From Burhinus oedicnemus (taxonomy: Eukaryota; Chordata; Aves; Charadriiformes; Burhinidae): DNA of 64,000 nt. Under the pieces are notes generated by a model. The model was given only the letters and a program-made list of their open reading frames with translations, did not search any database and had not been told where the DNA came from. Location of the stretch: positions 1,703 to 65,702 of the forward strand of contig VFFE01008476.1 in NCBI GenBank assembly GCA_008921705.1, written 5' to 3'. Made by a program: the position numbers and the translations under genes. Every line of letters begins with the position of its first letter. Position 1 is the first letter of the stretch. Of the stretch, positions 44,270-59,100 are shown piece after piece.

Positions 44270-44585
44270 ATAACCCTCAGTGGTCTTCTTTTCTATGAAA
44301 TTGTCCAGTCTCCCCTCATGCTCCTGTAAGCTTTTGGCACTCGCTATACCTTTTGGCAAGTAGTTCCTTAAATCTACTCTCTGCTACAGGAAGACGACTC
44401 TCATTTGTTTCCAGCATAACTCCTAAAGCTTAATTTGATCCCCCACAGTTTTTGCTTTGAAAGAAGTAATGAATACTTGGTCTCTATCCAACCTCTCTAT
44501 ACCACTGATGATTTTGCACATCTTTGTCATACCCGTTTTTAGTCACCACTTTTTTCAGACTAAAGAATATTTGACAAGTTCGGGT
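44270..44585 (-). mobile_element. Ancient CR1-like LINE 3' end (degraded)
   Basis: The plus strand runs ttgtccagtctcccctcatg, then ctctataccactgatgattttgc, catctttgtcatacccgttt and ttagtcaccacttttttcag. This is the antisense pattern of old amniote CR1/L3-type 3' UTRs (tctgtcatacccccttagtc...tcttttccagact). It is heavily diverged and different from the younger avian copies in this window. Confidence 0.55.
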
Positions 44586-45330
44586 TATTTTTTTTTTAAA
44601 AAAAAAGCTTATAAAAACATTTTTAAGACTTTCAGAAAACACTACTGCTTATGAAAGACAGCATCCATTCTGTGGAATCATGGGCAGTATTCTGCTTTGC
44701 TCTGTGATTAATAAATAGTTGAGCTATCTGCTTTCATGTTTACCATCACTAGCAGGGGAGTGTCCCTTTACTCGCATGGTAGTAATCCTTACCATAATGA
44801 GGTTCACTGCGGTCTGCCGGGCTGTTCTGCAGGCAAACGGAACCACCTAAATAAATTACAGCACCAATAAGATGACATTTTCTTCTTCCCTATCTAACAT
44901 CTTACTGAAACGGCTTTAGTAATAAATAGTTAACAGAAACAGACTTTTCAGTGTATTTAAAAGGGACTGTCAATCACAATGGAAGCAATATCATTCTATC
45001 GACTATCTGTAGTTACCATTCAGAAAATGACATGTGCGTTGAATCTTCTTGTAAACACAAAATAGGAGCCTTTGCTGAACTTGGAAAGAAGCTATGATAT
45101 CAGCACATGACAGTAAAGTAAAAACAAGCAAAGAGACAACATCAACTTGAAATAATCAGAATTGCACTGGCAATTCACTACTTGGAAAAATCCAGCAGTT
45201 AGTTTAAATAAGAGATGATGATTCTTTTGGGGTACTTCAGTATCAATTAGATTACATTAAGGGAAAAATACCGTGATTCCGGCTTTTCTCTTTTGTAATA
45301 GAGGCAATTGGCTTTCTTTGCTTAATTTTA

Positions 45331-45830
45331 TCATAGAATCACAGAACGGATGAGGTTGGGTGGGACCTGTGGAGATCATCTAGTCCAATGCCCCTGCTCA
45401 GGCGCGGTCACCCAGAGCAGGTTGCCCAGGACCCTGTCCCATCAGGTTTTGAGTATCTCCAAGGATGGAGCCTCCACAACCTCTCTGGGCGACCTGTTCC
45501 AGTGTTCAAACACCCGCACATAAATGTTTCCTTATATTCAGCTGGAGTTCCCTGTATTTTAATATGCCTCTTGTCCTGTCTAGATACCACTGGGAAGAGT
45601 ATGGCAGTTTTCTCTGCTGAAGGTCCGTTGTAACAGGAAAGACTGAAGCAAAGAAGGCATTGAGCACCTTGGTCTTTTCTGTGTCCTTTGTCATCAGGTC
45701 CCCATCCCATTCAGCAGCAGGCCCACGTTTTCCCATGACTTCTTTTTGCTGCTGATCTACTTGTAGAAGCCCTTCTTTTTGCACGTCACATCTTTCAACA
45801 GATTCAACTCCAGATGAGCCTCAGTTTAAA
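45331..45830 (-). mobile_element. CR1 LINE fragment with internal deletion
   Basis: Opens catagaatcacagaacgg, then ggagatcatctagtccaatg and the usual 3' UTR words as far as cttgtcctgtctagatacca. It then jumps to the ORF2 linker region (minus-strand frame near 45506-45784 with NAFFASVF), skipping all reverse transcriptase motifs. Confidence 0.9.
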
Positions 45831-48800
45831 TGTAACAGATGATTTTAGATAGATTTAGCTAATTCCAAATTGCAAATTAGTCTGGCTCTGGCAGTGGTTT
45901 CAAGACTGAGTTTTACAGATGCTACTTGTTACTTGAAGAACCAGGAGTTTAAGAAAAGTAAAATTGCAATTTCCAAGCCAACACAATTCTTGCTTTGGAC
46001 CTCAGTTTCCTGAAATGCAGGAGATCTATTTCTTTTCAAATTAATTTTTGCCAGCAAAGCAAATCAGACTCTCCTGGACCTGGTATAGCTGACAGAGTGC
46101 TTAGAAATGGAATGGCCTATATGAAAACTGAAGTAACTTGTTATATTGTTGAAACCGTCTTCCTCTGGTTTTTGCCCTTCTCTAATCTGCCCTTAAAAGA
46201 ATGCATAATACTTCCCGAGGAGACAAAATGTCATTGTCACTCAACTTAGTTGGAGCTTATGTGAAACAGGTAGCTTGTTAGAATTACCTTGTAATGAACA
46301 TAAACTTTGTTACTATAAATATTTAATTGATTTCTGAGTAAGCAATAAAAAAATATTTGGTATAGATGGTTCAGTGCTCTAGAAGCTCTAGATCAGAAAA
46401 TTCCTTTGCCTCACAAATCCCTCTGACACATACTACCGCACTGAAAATCACCATTGACCACAATGTAGATCTAAAGTCTGTGTATTTCACAGTTAAAATA
46501 CATGGAACATTTAAAAGTTTAAGAACTCTACATGTTTTTCCTCTAACTGTGACTATTTCTTCATTTCGATGTGCTGACTGCACATTTTCCCCCACTGAGT
46601 CACTTATATCATGAAACAATCCGTAATCTTATTTTTTTAAAACCTTTCTGTAAAATACATAATCTACTCCCAAATGCAAATTAAGTAAGCAATGATGAAT
46701 TGGGCCTGCGTTCAAAAAAACCACTCAATTAAAAGTTTAAGCAAATGCTCAAACATTTTACCATATGGAAGTACCTTTAAGCATGAATTCAAAATTACCC
46801 CTGTATGGGATTAACATGCTGAACTGGGAAAGCAGGTCGTGCTTGCGGGAAAAAAATGTGAGCACCCAGAAGTCAAGTGGAACACTTGTATTTGTTGACT
46901 GATTCATCGTCCTCTTTTCTAGCGATAGTAAGGAAGATGAGATTGGGGAGTGAAGTCCTCCACGCTTAATCTGCAGGCAAAGAGGTATTCCCTTCTAGAC
47001 ATATGCTTTACTTGCAACTTGTAGGTTTTTGATGCATGCATGAAAAAAATGTTTACACCATATGTGTGAAATGAGAGGCAGAAATGACCTTTTACTACGA
47101 TTTCCATGGTGACAGTCCTCACTTCGGTGTCATTAAACTGTTCATTAATATTGAATTAACTACAAGGAACATCTGGAGTGGACATGATATAAGTGTAAGT
47201 AGAGGAAAGTGAAACTTTGTTAAAGATTGTGCTTTAAATTTTTTAGGCACATCTGTTTTAGGAAAGCTTTGGGATTCCATTGTCCTACACTGTCAGCATG
47301 CTTTATAGGAGGCAAACAGCATGTGGGGAAAACAAGTACTTACAGCCAAGGCTGTTAACTTGCAGGGAGGTTATGCCTTACATTCTTAATCTTTGAATTT
47401 CATTCAGTGTGTCCTGCATATGAGAGGAAAAGAAATTACGCACGACTTCTTTCAAAACCGTTTTTATTTTTGAGGTATACACACATTTCTGTGCGTTTCT
47501 AGATATCATACATCATTCACATTAGCAATAACTGAAATAAAATGTCACTCAATTCTCTATTTTTATTCTTAATATGTAGGGTATAAAGTAAATAGTCTTG
47601 TTATGCTGCTCTGTGAGACACTGAGCTGTATTTGCAACATTTGTTAAGACTGAAATCCCATAAATAAAACATCTAAGAACTCCGCTTACCTACTTTTGAA
47701 ATGGCACAAATATGTTCACATATTGTATGAGCTGAAGGAATCTGGGTGTCTTAGACTGAAGAAAAATAGGTTATAATTGGTAGCAGCAAATAGTGTGATC
47801 ATCAAGAAAATGTACACTGTATGTATTGACTTTTGATAAACAGGAGTAATGGCCCATTCTCTGTTTAGTAGGAGACACTTCAATAAGTGTTTAAAGGTTC
47901 TGCTTTATTAGCTCTAGGAATTTAGTAATAACAGGTCAGAATTCCAGTGTTACCTATGAAATCTCATATTTAATGATATTTAATATTTGTTAGATTTCAC
48001 AGAAAACAAAAAGCAAAGGAAGGGAAGGGTTTTGTAGTAAACATTTATGTCTTCCATTTGTTACTAATTTTGCACCTGTGCTTTTTTTTTTTTTTTCCTT
48101 TTTCCTTGAATTGTTCTCATTTGAGGAGCCTGCTCTTTTCCGGACTAATGCATTTGTTTACATTTATGCACCACCATTATTTCACCCAAGTCAACGCGTT
48201 TCTAGAATTTGCAAACCTGGAACCAAAGCATGTGTCTCAATAAGTAAATAAATCTGCTAGACTCTTTCTAAGTATAATAGCTGTCAAACGTAATGCCAAT
48301 AGAATTATTTCATGGGGGCTCCTCTGAGGAGGTGGGTTGGTCAGAGTTTACTAATTGTGAAATGTTGCCGTCTCTCCACCTAAATTCCAAGCCCTGGGTG
48401 AAGCTGTTCCCCATCTCATGGTAGCTGGGCCAGCGTGGAGGTTCATCGCCCTGGCCACTCGCAGCACACCCCGGACTTCTAGCCCAGGTGCTTGTGGTTA
48501 ATGTTTGCAGGTCTCAGGGACTTTGCTGTTGATCGCTGAGTGAAACATCTCATGTGAAACACCCGCACTTCAGAGCAAGAGTTTGTTTTGGAGCAGTGTC
48601 CAGGTTTTCTTTGGCAATTATTGATTTTGCTAAACACTGTATCCAAATAGTGTATTTAAAAGTAAAGGTCGCATTTGTTACAAACTGTTTGCTTCTACTT
48701 AAAAACAGTGTATCTTCTTTTCAGTATTGTCAAGAGTCTCTGACTTAAAGCTGAAGAGATCTGATTTTGACCCACCATATGGCTGTGAATGGAAATTTCT

Positions 48801-51800
48801 TAGGTAGGCAATTTTTTAAGACAGGATAACTGAGGTGTGGTCTATTGTTGACTTATATCAGTCCTTACAAGCATGACAGGCACAGCGTGAAAGCTGTTTT
48901 TTCTTAGGGATGATTGTTCTGTCTTATGCTAACGATGCCTACATTTGGTGACATCCTTCATTACATACTTTGAAGAGTCTTACATTCCTGATTAAAGCGC
49001 ATACAAATCCACTGAAATTCTCTCAAACGACTGTTTCATTTAGTGCAAGTGCCTTGGGCATCACAATCACTTAAACATTTTTTTCTCAATGTTTGCCCGA
49101 TTGTATTTCGCATTAGCCCGACCTAACTTACCCACATCTGAAAGGTCACGTCAGGTTTCCATCACCGTAAGTCAGTATAGCCTCTTCTGACAGCCTGAGG
49201 GTATATAGAGATCTAGTGAAAGTCGCTATATGCCTTGTTTTGTTATTGCTGGAATTTGACCTATAAGGGGAAATCTTGCTTCAGTTTTTATCCTGCAGGT
49301 GCTGTTTCTTAAGCCAAGGAAGGCAAATGCTGTTTTTCCCTAAATAGTTCTTTTCTTTCTCATGTATGAGCTGACTACTGAAATATTTCTGTGGTTTCTG
49401 AAAAGCATACTGTTGTTTTCTTTATTAAAAGCAAAACACACACAATTTTCCCCCTCCACTCACCGAAATATTGTCCATGACTACTCATATAAATCTTGTT
49501 AATGCCCCTCATTGTTACTCTGTCTTTGGAGCTATTCTTGATCTCCTTTTTCTTCCAGAAGGAAACTCTTATAAAAATCTTTTCTATAAAGGGAGACTCT
49601 TGTAATTCTTGGAAGAAGTAAAATTTCATCGTCCTCATTATCATTTAATCAGAATTTGGAGCACAACTTCTTGTGTTCAGGTAGTTTCTTATCCCATTTT
49701 AGTTTTCCCTTTCAAGGTATTACTTTTTCAATTGGAACTTGACATGACTTTTGGAATGGGATTGACAACCATGGACAGTATTCAGCTATCATTAAAGGCA
49801 GTGGGCACTTTTGTCTGCAGCAGGTACCCTTTGGGACTAAAAACCTGTTCAGACTTGTCTCTAATCCTGCTCAGATGCAGGAATATACCGTGAGAATCTC
49901 ACAAGGCTGTGACATCAGACCATTTTTGACAGTTTTATACAGTTTATTTATATTAGGCTAGCATATAAAAAGAAAAAAAAGCCAGGTTAATGCAAATGTT
50001 ATAAACCTGCAGATATCACTGCTGAATCACTGCAGTATTTTGTTTGAATAGCATAATGTGAAACTGCATATAGAAGATGATGGCCAATTAAACACAGAAT
50101 GAAAGGTAGAGACAGATCTTGTATGAGGCTGGATAATACAAATGAAAAAGTCTGCTGGCAGAATTATATCAGTACATGAACATTTTGGCAAGAATTTATG
50201 TTATTGGTTCATCAAGCAAAGTCAGTTGTACTAACAAAAGCACTTTGATATCAGCCTTATTGTGTCTATACTGGAAGGATAGTGGAGACTTAATAAACAA
50301 AAATAAAAATAAAATTCACTAATGTTTCTAAGTTGGAACTTTTTTTAGAGAGGGTTTAAATTGATTTTTCACTGAATAACGACTGCTAGGCTTTTTATTT
50401 TCTGGGTTTGCATTTCCTCCTCCTGTTCACAATTTGCATTCTTCTGGCCTCCTTAATCTAGGTTTTAAATCATTTCTATCAAACTAAGATCAAACTCTCT
50501 CATCTTGGTATTATAATATTAACATGCTTTGTTGTTTTCAGCCTGGCAGTCTTGTTCAAGAATGTACATCATTTATATTCAGGTAAGACTTTATTTGCAT
50601 GAAGAAGTTCAAGTGCAGCAGCTTTTCTATTTTCGCTGGAACATTTTTCACATTTTAAACATGTAACCATTCTAGATCACCTTTTCCATAGCTTGTGTAA
50701 GTCTATTAAAATCAAATTTGCTGTAGGCAATAAACCATCCTAAAGCTGAAATACTGACTGTGACCCTTTGGAAAGATGTAAAGCATTTGTCAGAAAAAGT
50801 GTTGCGTCCCTTTGGCAATGTCACAATTAATTATCCTTGTGACATTGTATATCTAGCACGGTTATCGCCGTCAAATGGCCAGGGCGAAATAAAATGCATT
50901 CTGTTATTCCATATTTCATACAGATACTATTTTAAAGTTAAGCAGATATTGTTATTATAGAAAGGAGAAAATTGTGAAAACTTACTGCAAAGCTCTGCCA
51001 AGGCAGATGTAGTCATGTATTTCTAAGCCTACTGTTATTCTAGCATCTTAACTCCTCATAAATCTCATGGTGCGTAACATCCGATGCTATATTAAGCTGT
51101 ATGTTTAACCAGGAACACAGAGGTAGGAAACACAATTTATCTACAGGTAAATTGTAGCTGATAGTGTGATTGTTTAAGGTGAATTTTACCTGCTGCATCT
51201 AGATATATGGCTTAGTGTTAGGGGACTGATAGAGAGTAGCTCTGTCAGCTCCACTTGAACTAACCTCATTACTCTTGGATTCTTCCCTGAGGCTATTTCT
51301 ACCCCATTTTGTACAACTAGAGCAACATGAAGAGACCAAAGTTTTGCAGAGACTTGAGTCTATGACATGAACTACTAATTTATCTTTTTTTTTTTTTTTT
51401 GTCTAAGTAGCTGGCTTTCCTTGTACAAGAAACTCACTAAGTTGTCCAATGAGATTGTCAGAAGGAGCATTTTATTAAGGTCTGAGAAGGCATGTTCAAG
51501 GTGTTTCTTCTTTTTTTTTAAATCTGTTATGATGAAACAATATTTTTTTGTAGCATTTCAAGTTACTTAATTTTTAGGGTGAATTTAAATAAGGGAAATG
51601 ATCAACAAATAAGATGAGTGTCAAAACCAGAAATCACCATGAAAATGAAAATTGTTTTGCTACCTTTATGGAGGCAGTCTATAATGGTAACATTTTAAAA
51701 AATTAGACTACATGTTTCGTACACAGAAAGCTGTTACTATTTCATGAGCTACAGAAGTCCTTTATGATGAATATAGTGTTTCTCTTTCTCTTTACCATGG

Positions 51801-54800
51801 TATTTACCTATCCAGAAAAGTTAACATTGTTTTCAAATGCAGCTTAAGCAACGTCCAAAGAACTAACTGAATTATTGAATAAATACACAGTGGTTTCTGG
51901 TGGATTGTATATTGATAAACCTGTTTATTACTCCACATGCAAAGCACTAGCAGAAGAAGGTTTAGTCTAAAATACATGCAAGTCTCCAGCAGAAAAAGAT
52001 TAGCAATAAAAAGCTTCTGGAGAGCAGCCTATGATAATACTCTTCATAGATAAGAACCTTCTTTGATATAGCTTCTTGTTTCAAATAAAAACATTGAAAT
52101 GCAACCGGATTTGGACATAAAATGAGATAATATTTCAGAAATTCACTACTAATAATTACATCTGGAAGCAAATATTTGATAAGCACTTCTTACATACATC
52201 ACAGCTATAGCTTAACACTTGAAATTGAACTCATTTAATAAGTGGCATCTTCACAAATCACATCTATGGAACATTGATTTGGATACTAAAAATGAGCAGA
52301 TCCAAAATTAATGACCACTTTGCAAAATGTAGTTGTACTCCAACGTTGTGGGGCAACTCTAGCTGTATTTGGTGAATTTCCATTTCCACCTAATTGCTAG
52401 TTTAAGAACCTGGACTGATTTATCAGTCTTGGAGGTACTTTTCAGTTTCTTGCTCTGTCAGCAGCAAGATACAAGACACTGATATCACATGCTATTATAT
52501 ATAACAGCAGCTTATTGCTATTTGATTTTTTCCCATAATAATGATCTATTTCACCACAATAATGATGCTGCATCATAATTTTAAGAATTTTTATTGAAAA
52601 TTTTCAACCATCACATGAGAGAACACTTACTGTAAGAAACAGTTTTTAAGACTCAGGACTTAAAAATTCGCTGTCATTTGTTCTACCCATTTCAGATGCT
52701 CCACGTTCAAATGTATTTCACTGACTACTTATGTACTGGTGACCAGCTACCAGAAAGATGGGCAGAAAATGAGCGATGTTTCTGGCTCAACTAATTACTA
52801 GTAAATCCATCTGTAGTAAGGTGTGCAGCTGCAGGAGGGAGCGTGATTTCTGTAGGGTCCTGGGGACAAATGCCAGGCAACGTATCCTACGGATAGTCCT
52901 GCTCCTCCCTGAGCACATGGCTGGGTGGCTGGACTTTGCTGCTGTGAAGTGCAGACCTGACATCTCCTGCCACTTCTGGCAACAAGTCACTTGGGAACAC
53001 GTGGCCCTTGACATGTGTGGTGGCCAGGCTTGGACGGCCAATCTGTGAATGCAGGTGGCTGCACTCTTAAGTGCATAGGCTTATTTCTTTAGCGCCTTCT
53101 GCACGTGTAAGCGTCTCTGTGGAGGCTGCCCTCCAGAGACTTATCTAAATTGCCTCCCACTACTCTGGTCGTTTATAAGAGCTGTGGGTGTCGCTGAGGC
53201 TATCATCTGATCTCTCTCTTGTTCCTGTCTGCTATTTCCCCAGGTATCATCTCAGGGTCCAGACAGAACAGTAACCCTCAGTCAGGGCTCAACAAGAAAC
53301 GCGCGTCCCTGCAGTGTGCCCCAGAGAGTAACTAGAACTACTGCCATTGCTTTGTGATCTTCCAGCCCTGGCAGGGTCTGTGAGTCATTCATACAATCGA
53401 ATATCAACCACGCTGTTTGCTAAAGGATGCCCATGTCCAGGAAACTCGGGATGCACACAGTGACTGACCCTCGGTTCCTGATACTGCTCAGTTGTGTGAA
53501 TGGTGTATGTAAGCTCAGCCAACCTCATTACTATGGCACCCAGCAGACAATAAACCAGGTTCTCAGCTGCTGCTGGCCTCCACGGCATTGCTTTGGGTCG
53601 CTCCAGGTACCACCACAGCCTGCCTTGAGCCTCCTGAAAGCTGCTTCCCGGGCAGTCACTTAATACTCCAGGCTCTGAAGGTTCCCTTAAGAGCGAATGC
53701 GTGGGACTGCTGCCTATCCGTGCTACTTTTAAATAGCTGGGTGGATGCAGTCTGGGTGTTAGTAAAAATAATGGTATTTAAGACAATTTTTCAAATTTAT
53801 TAACAGAGATAATGTCCCCATTTATAATGGCTATGCAACAGTTTGTGACTCAACCTTCATCCTGATGAATTATACTTTGAAACACATTTACTTGTTTTGA
53901 AACATTTCTCTGTGGTTTCAAAAAAATGTTTTCTGCTTCTGAAAATAAACAAGTTATCAGTAAGAGGGTACATTTTGTTATAAAACTGTTTTGTTTCTAT
54001 TCAAACAATGTATTTGGGAGACAAATTTTCTTAATTTGCTAACTAATAATGTCATTCTTTTTCTTTAGAGATAATTCTAACACCTTAATAACCCTGTAGG
54101 ATACTTATTAAAATAGAAGAGATTAAATTCTAATGAGCATACTACAGACCTCTTCTTGAAAGGGCTTCCAGGAGGGGATCGCTATAAGAAAAAAAAGATT
54201 AAATTAATTTTTCAACCTATAACAAAAGGCAGAACGTAGTACATAGCTGTAACCACCTCCATCAGTAACCATAAATTAAGTGGTGTTTCATCAGTTAGCC
54301 AGCCATTTATCCCTTAGACTGCTATGCATGAGGAGGCAGAAAGTCTGCATTTTCTCCAGAATGGATGATTTGGAGACTTTGCTATGTATCAGCCTTAACT
54401 GTACCACTTCTTGTACGTAAGTGCTGATGGATTTACAATAAAGAGGATATTGGGACCTTTGTCAAGCTTGTAGAGGATACACCATGCAAACACCTTCTGC
54501 GTTACTGTACAGCCAGAGAACAGCCTGGGAGGAAGACAGCATTGTAGAGCCAAGGCGATAAGGCTACCAGATCACGGAGATCCTCCGAGGAGAATGGGCA
54601 GTCACCATCATTATAGTCCTTCCCAGCTCATAACGGGAGTGAAGCGTTTCATACTCCCTGCTTTCTCTACTACTATTAGAACCTAGGCTTCGGATTCACT
54701 GTAGTAAATGAAATTCTGTATCCACAGTAAATAATCCACTCTCAGTGAAAGTAAAAAGAGGGTTTCCCGGTGAGTTTGATACAGCAGAATAGAGCTCATA

Positions 54801-55889
54801 ACACAGTTCTTGACCAACTTGGGGGGGGGGGGAAAAAAAACAAATGTGATTCCTACAGATCCAGAAATATTTGTGGATTATGGATTACTAATAAAAAGAT
54901 TTACACTGATTTGGGCACATTAGGAAAAGCCATTAATATACTAGCAACAAAAAAATATTGTACCGAGGTAAAACATATATTAAAGCTAAAGGTGATGAGT
55001 ACTATAAAAAATAAAAGTCAGAATTAAAACATTTTGTAAGAATTGTGATGTAAATATCCTACTTTCCTACTATATTGTATACTATAATGTCAATGATACA
55101 TTAGCGTGCTACTTAGTAACACAAAGCAAGAAAATACAATTGATGGGGAGGACATTTTAATTACCAGCATTCAGGCTGTAATTATTGTGAATCTCCTATA
55201 AAACCCATACTCCCAAAGTATGAACTAACTTTTGCCAAGTGACATAACATAATTAAACTAAAACCCGTACACAGAAACTGTTATGGTACCCAGGTGATCA
55301 AAGGTAAAGCAGTCATTTACATTACATTAGTGATCTCCCCTCACACCAAACAAATAATTTAGAACAATTTATTTGAGAGGAAAAAGTAGTGAAGTGGATA
55401 TAGAGTATATTGCCTTACAATAAAAGAAAAAATATAAGGAAAATGTAGATACGCTTTGACAGTGCTGGAAGCATTATAAGAACAGGAGCAAGAATTTGTG
55501 TTGTACTTACAGGGGATAAAAATAGAGAGTACTACTAATGGAAAGGTGAGCAATAAACAGCATGAAAGGTTAGGTGAAGCAAACAAAATGCAAGAGAAGA
55601 CAGAAGAGTAAAGTAAAATTAGAAAGGAAAATAACCGTGCCATTGCTTCAACAAAGTTCAAAGACACCACTCACGCCCCCCCCCCCTTTTTTTTTTCCGT
55701 GTTGGACTCCATACAAGTAAAAAGACACAGTTCTTTGCCTGAAAGCCTTGCAATCCAGCATGAAGTCCAAAATGACTGTAGCACAAGAAAGGTATAGAGT
55801 ACAGGTGATACGCTCATAGAGCTTTATGTATTGCAGGACATCAGTTGATTGAACTGGAATTGTTTAAACTATTTCTTAAAAATTTGACT
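45831..55889. other. AT-rich DNA with two GC-richer patches, no gene seen
   Basis: Mostly featureless. GC-richer patches lie at 48.3-48.55 kb and 52.75-53.7 kb. The second has overlapping open frames on both strands (52776-53048 plus, 52787-53041 minus) but no family match. Homopolymer runs: T14-15 at about 48081 and 51386, G12 at 54821-54832, C11T11 at about 55676-55698. Confidence 0.4.
54821..54840. repeat. Homopolymer G12A8 tract
   Basis: Twelve G followed by eight A. A similar CnTn junction lies at 55676-55698 and an AnGn junction at about 20198-20216. Confidence 0.9.
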
Positions 55890-56110
55890 CTAGATGAAAA
55901 TGCAAGAAGGATGGTGCTAAACTTCAGCAAATCCAGCAGAGGTTGGGACAGGTTGCCCAGAGAGGCTGTGGATCCGCTATCCCCTGAGGTTTTAGCACCC
56001 AACTTGTAAAAGCCCTGAGCACCCCAATGTGAATTCAGCGCAACCTTGTTTTAGGCAAAAACTCGGACTAGAGACCTCCCGTGGGCCCTCCAGCAACGGT
56101 GAGTTTGTGA
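55890..56110 (+). mobile_element. Degraded CR1-like fragment, plus orientation
   Basis: ttgggacaggttgcccagag, aggctgtggatccgctatcc and ctagagacctcccgtgggcc correspond to the sense strand of a CR1 3' UTR (gacaggttgcccagagaggctgtggatg ... gacctccagaggtcccttcc). Only these islands are recognisable. It is the one CR1-like copy in the window that lies in plus orientation. Confidence 0.6.
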
Positions 56111-59100
56111 TTCCTCAGTTTTGTACAAGCTATGATTCCGTATGTATCCCAAGCATTATCTCACTGCTGTTAATTAACAGATGTACTGTTTTAACTGAAG
56201 TGCGCCTTGAGAAGAGATTTGCCTCCGATCTACAAAAGGTGCATAGGAATCGATGAATTTAAAACAACAGATTCAAGGAGAAATGGTGAGAATAGATAGC
56301 CACGAATAGATGGCATCGTTTGGAGGGGGGGAAAAAAGCCAAAACAACCAAACAAAGAAGACAGATGGAAAAGTAATGAGATGAAAAATTAATTCAGTTA
56401 TTTCTTGTTACATATTAACTAAACATGTATATATAGTGGTATAACTCCATTGATTGTGATGATGCATGATATCTCTTAAAACAAAAATAGTAGGATGCAT
56501 AACACTTTCATTTAAGATGCTGTTCATCAATAACTATTTTGTACTAGCTTTGTACTATATCTAATTTTAAAATTTTGACTTGTCTTTCCAGTTCTTAGGT
56601 CTTTTATCTACTCTCTGTGCTTATTCTTTCAACTCTCAACCATATCTCTTAGCTTTGTGTTCTGTCTGGCTACAAAGCTGTTGTAAAAGACAAACCAGAT
56701 AAAATAGCAGAATAATGAAACTGGATGTCCCCTCTGGTGAGATCTAGATTTCCTCAGTAGAGTATATATGACCTTCTTTCATTTTTGACACTTGAAAGCT
56801 TTCTTTAATAATGCCATTTCAGTCTAATTTTATACAGTCAGCATGTTAGATGTCTTTTAAAAGTACTCCAGTCTTTTATTGTTTTTAGCAACCAATTAGT
56901 TCCCAGCCCAACTAGTCCCAGTTGCTCAGCTGTATACTGGGGTTTTGGCATAGCATGTTGGAATAAATCACTCGCCTTCTGCCCTTTGCAGTCATAAAAT
57001 ACAAATCAAAGCATAGATGTAGATGTACGCAGTGACAATGGAAGAACCAAACCAACAAAATTCATCTGTTTACCTCTTCTTGTAGTCACCCCACGTAAAC
57101 CTTTCTAATGTCAGAATGTTGTTTTTCTGGAAAGAAAAGAAGCAATCATTTAAGGAATTTTATAATTAGGAAATATATCTGCTACGACTGCGGATTAATA
57201 CTATGCTTTCCTCTTTTAGATCTGATCGCATTTAATTATCTTCTGTCCTTGCAAAGCCACTTGATGATGTGTCTCTCTTGATTATAAGAAGGTTGTACAC
57301 AGCCAGCAGAGGTCAAGTTCCCAACGGTCGCATAGTACGTCAGTGGTGCCAGTTGAAGTCAATAGAATTACTTTTATGTACTTTTGAGCACATGGTTAAG
57401 CTCTGCTTTTTTTCTTTTTTCTCTGTTCTGTATTGAGGTCACTTTGACAGTTTCATTCTATTTGCGCTTTCAATCTCCATTTTTTACTGAGGACATTGTA
57501 CGCTGAGCAGGAATTCCACATTTTCAAGTGGCATACTGAAAAGTGATTTCCTGCTTAAAAGTTTCCTTCTTTATTAAGTACTTTCTGGAATACAACTTAG
57601 TTTGTTCTGATACAGAATGACTGAGACTAAAAGGTAGTTCTGTTTCCAGCAGCCACTGGCAGAGGCACCTCCATCACAACTACAAACATCTGAACTGTGG
57701 CAAAATCCCCAGTAGCTAGGACCAGGATGCCAGTTTGGCATTCCACTCCCCACTCCATTGAGTTAGCTCCAAGGTGGGACACCTCTCCTTTCTTCCTCTG
57801 TTCCTCTCTGAGCCAGGAGTAGTTCCAGGAGCAAAAGGCAGTTTCAGTCAGGATCAACTGCTGGTTTTTTTTACCTTGTATTTTTATCTCTTCCATATGA
57901 TGCTGATCCCAGAGAGGAGCCCAAGTTGAACATCTCTGTCTTTTTTTCCGGGTCTTCTGCTGCACATAAAAATTCATGTGTTTGAGGTTCTTTTGGAAAC
58001 TCTGAAAGGCTCCTTCTCCTTTGCCTTTGCAAATGTGAATTTCGATCACAGGATGTGGCTGGTGTGAAGAGTAGCATTCACCATCCTGCAGAATTCAGGT
58101 ACAACGTGGTAGCCATTGCCGTCATTAAAACAAGCCATCAGTCTCGCATGGTATGCATAATCACACCTGATACCTCTGAACTGTAATGAGGTTTTGGGAC
58201 TTCTGCAAAGCTTGGGAACGTGTTCCACTCCCTTACATTGCAAGACTGAACTGCTTTAGGATACCACTATGTTGAAACAATGTTTTCCGAAATAGTTGAC
58301 TTAAAATGGGTCTGACTTCAAAGGATCGACAAACTTCTCTTCTAAAAGCTTGTGATGCTCTAACAAATCAAATAAAGTCAAGCATATATCTAAATATTAG
58401 AAAATAAGATTTTTAATTGTCAGAGAGTCACTTAATAATGTGTATATATTAGATTATTTGAATAATTATCTCAAATCACTTGTTTTATGTGTTTAATATT
58501 TTATTTCTTTACTATAAAAAATGACCATTTCTAGATACAAGTATAACCTTAGTGGTTAAACTGAAATACTATGGATCTGACTACTCATGAACTAGTACCT
58601 CTAGTAAACCATATTAACAAACATATCAACAGTACAGAAACATTCTTTATCTCTTTGTTTGAATAGTTTAGCTATCACATTATTTGATGGACCGAAATGC
58701 ATTTCCCTGACAAAATGGATTAAAATCATAAAGCTGGAAGAAACACATGAGTTTATTGCCTTTCATCTTTCCGTCCAATCACCCAGTTGGACAAACAGGG
58801 CTTGCAGTTACTTGCCTCCTCTTTAGCTCACTTGCCCAAGGCAACAAACCAGAGAAATTGCAGGTAACAGTTGATCAAATGCTTGTAGTCAGTTAACTCC
58901 CTCTCTACTTGGCACTGGGCATCCTTTTATTAACAGAACCTTGACCCAGGTGTGCTAGCAGCTTGAAAGTTCAGAAGGTAGGAGGCAACTGTCAAACAAA
59001 AGATGGATGATGTGCATTTTATGTTTTAAATGCACGTTAGCGTATCTGAGAGTGACCGTGCTAATAAAAGGTGACATTTTATAAACGGTATTGTGGAAGC

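Noticed and set aside
52776..53048. Overlapping plus and minus open frames in a GC-richer patch
   Set aside because: No start context, splice sites or family match; mutual overlap on both strands reflects composition.
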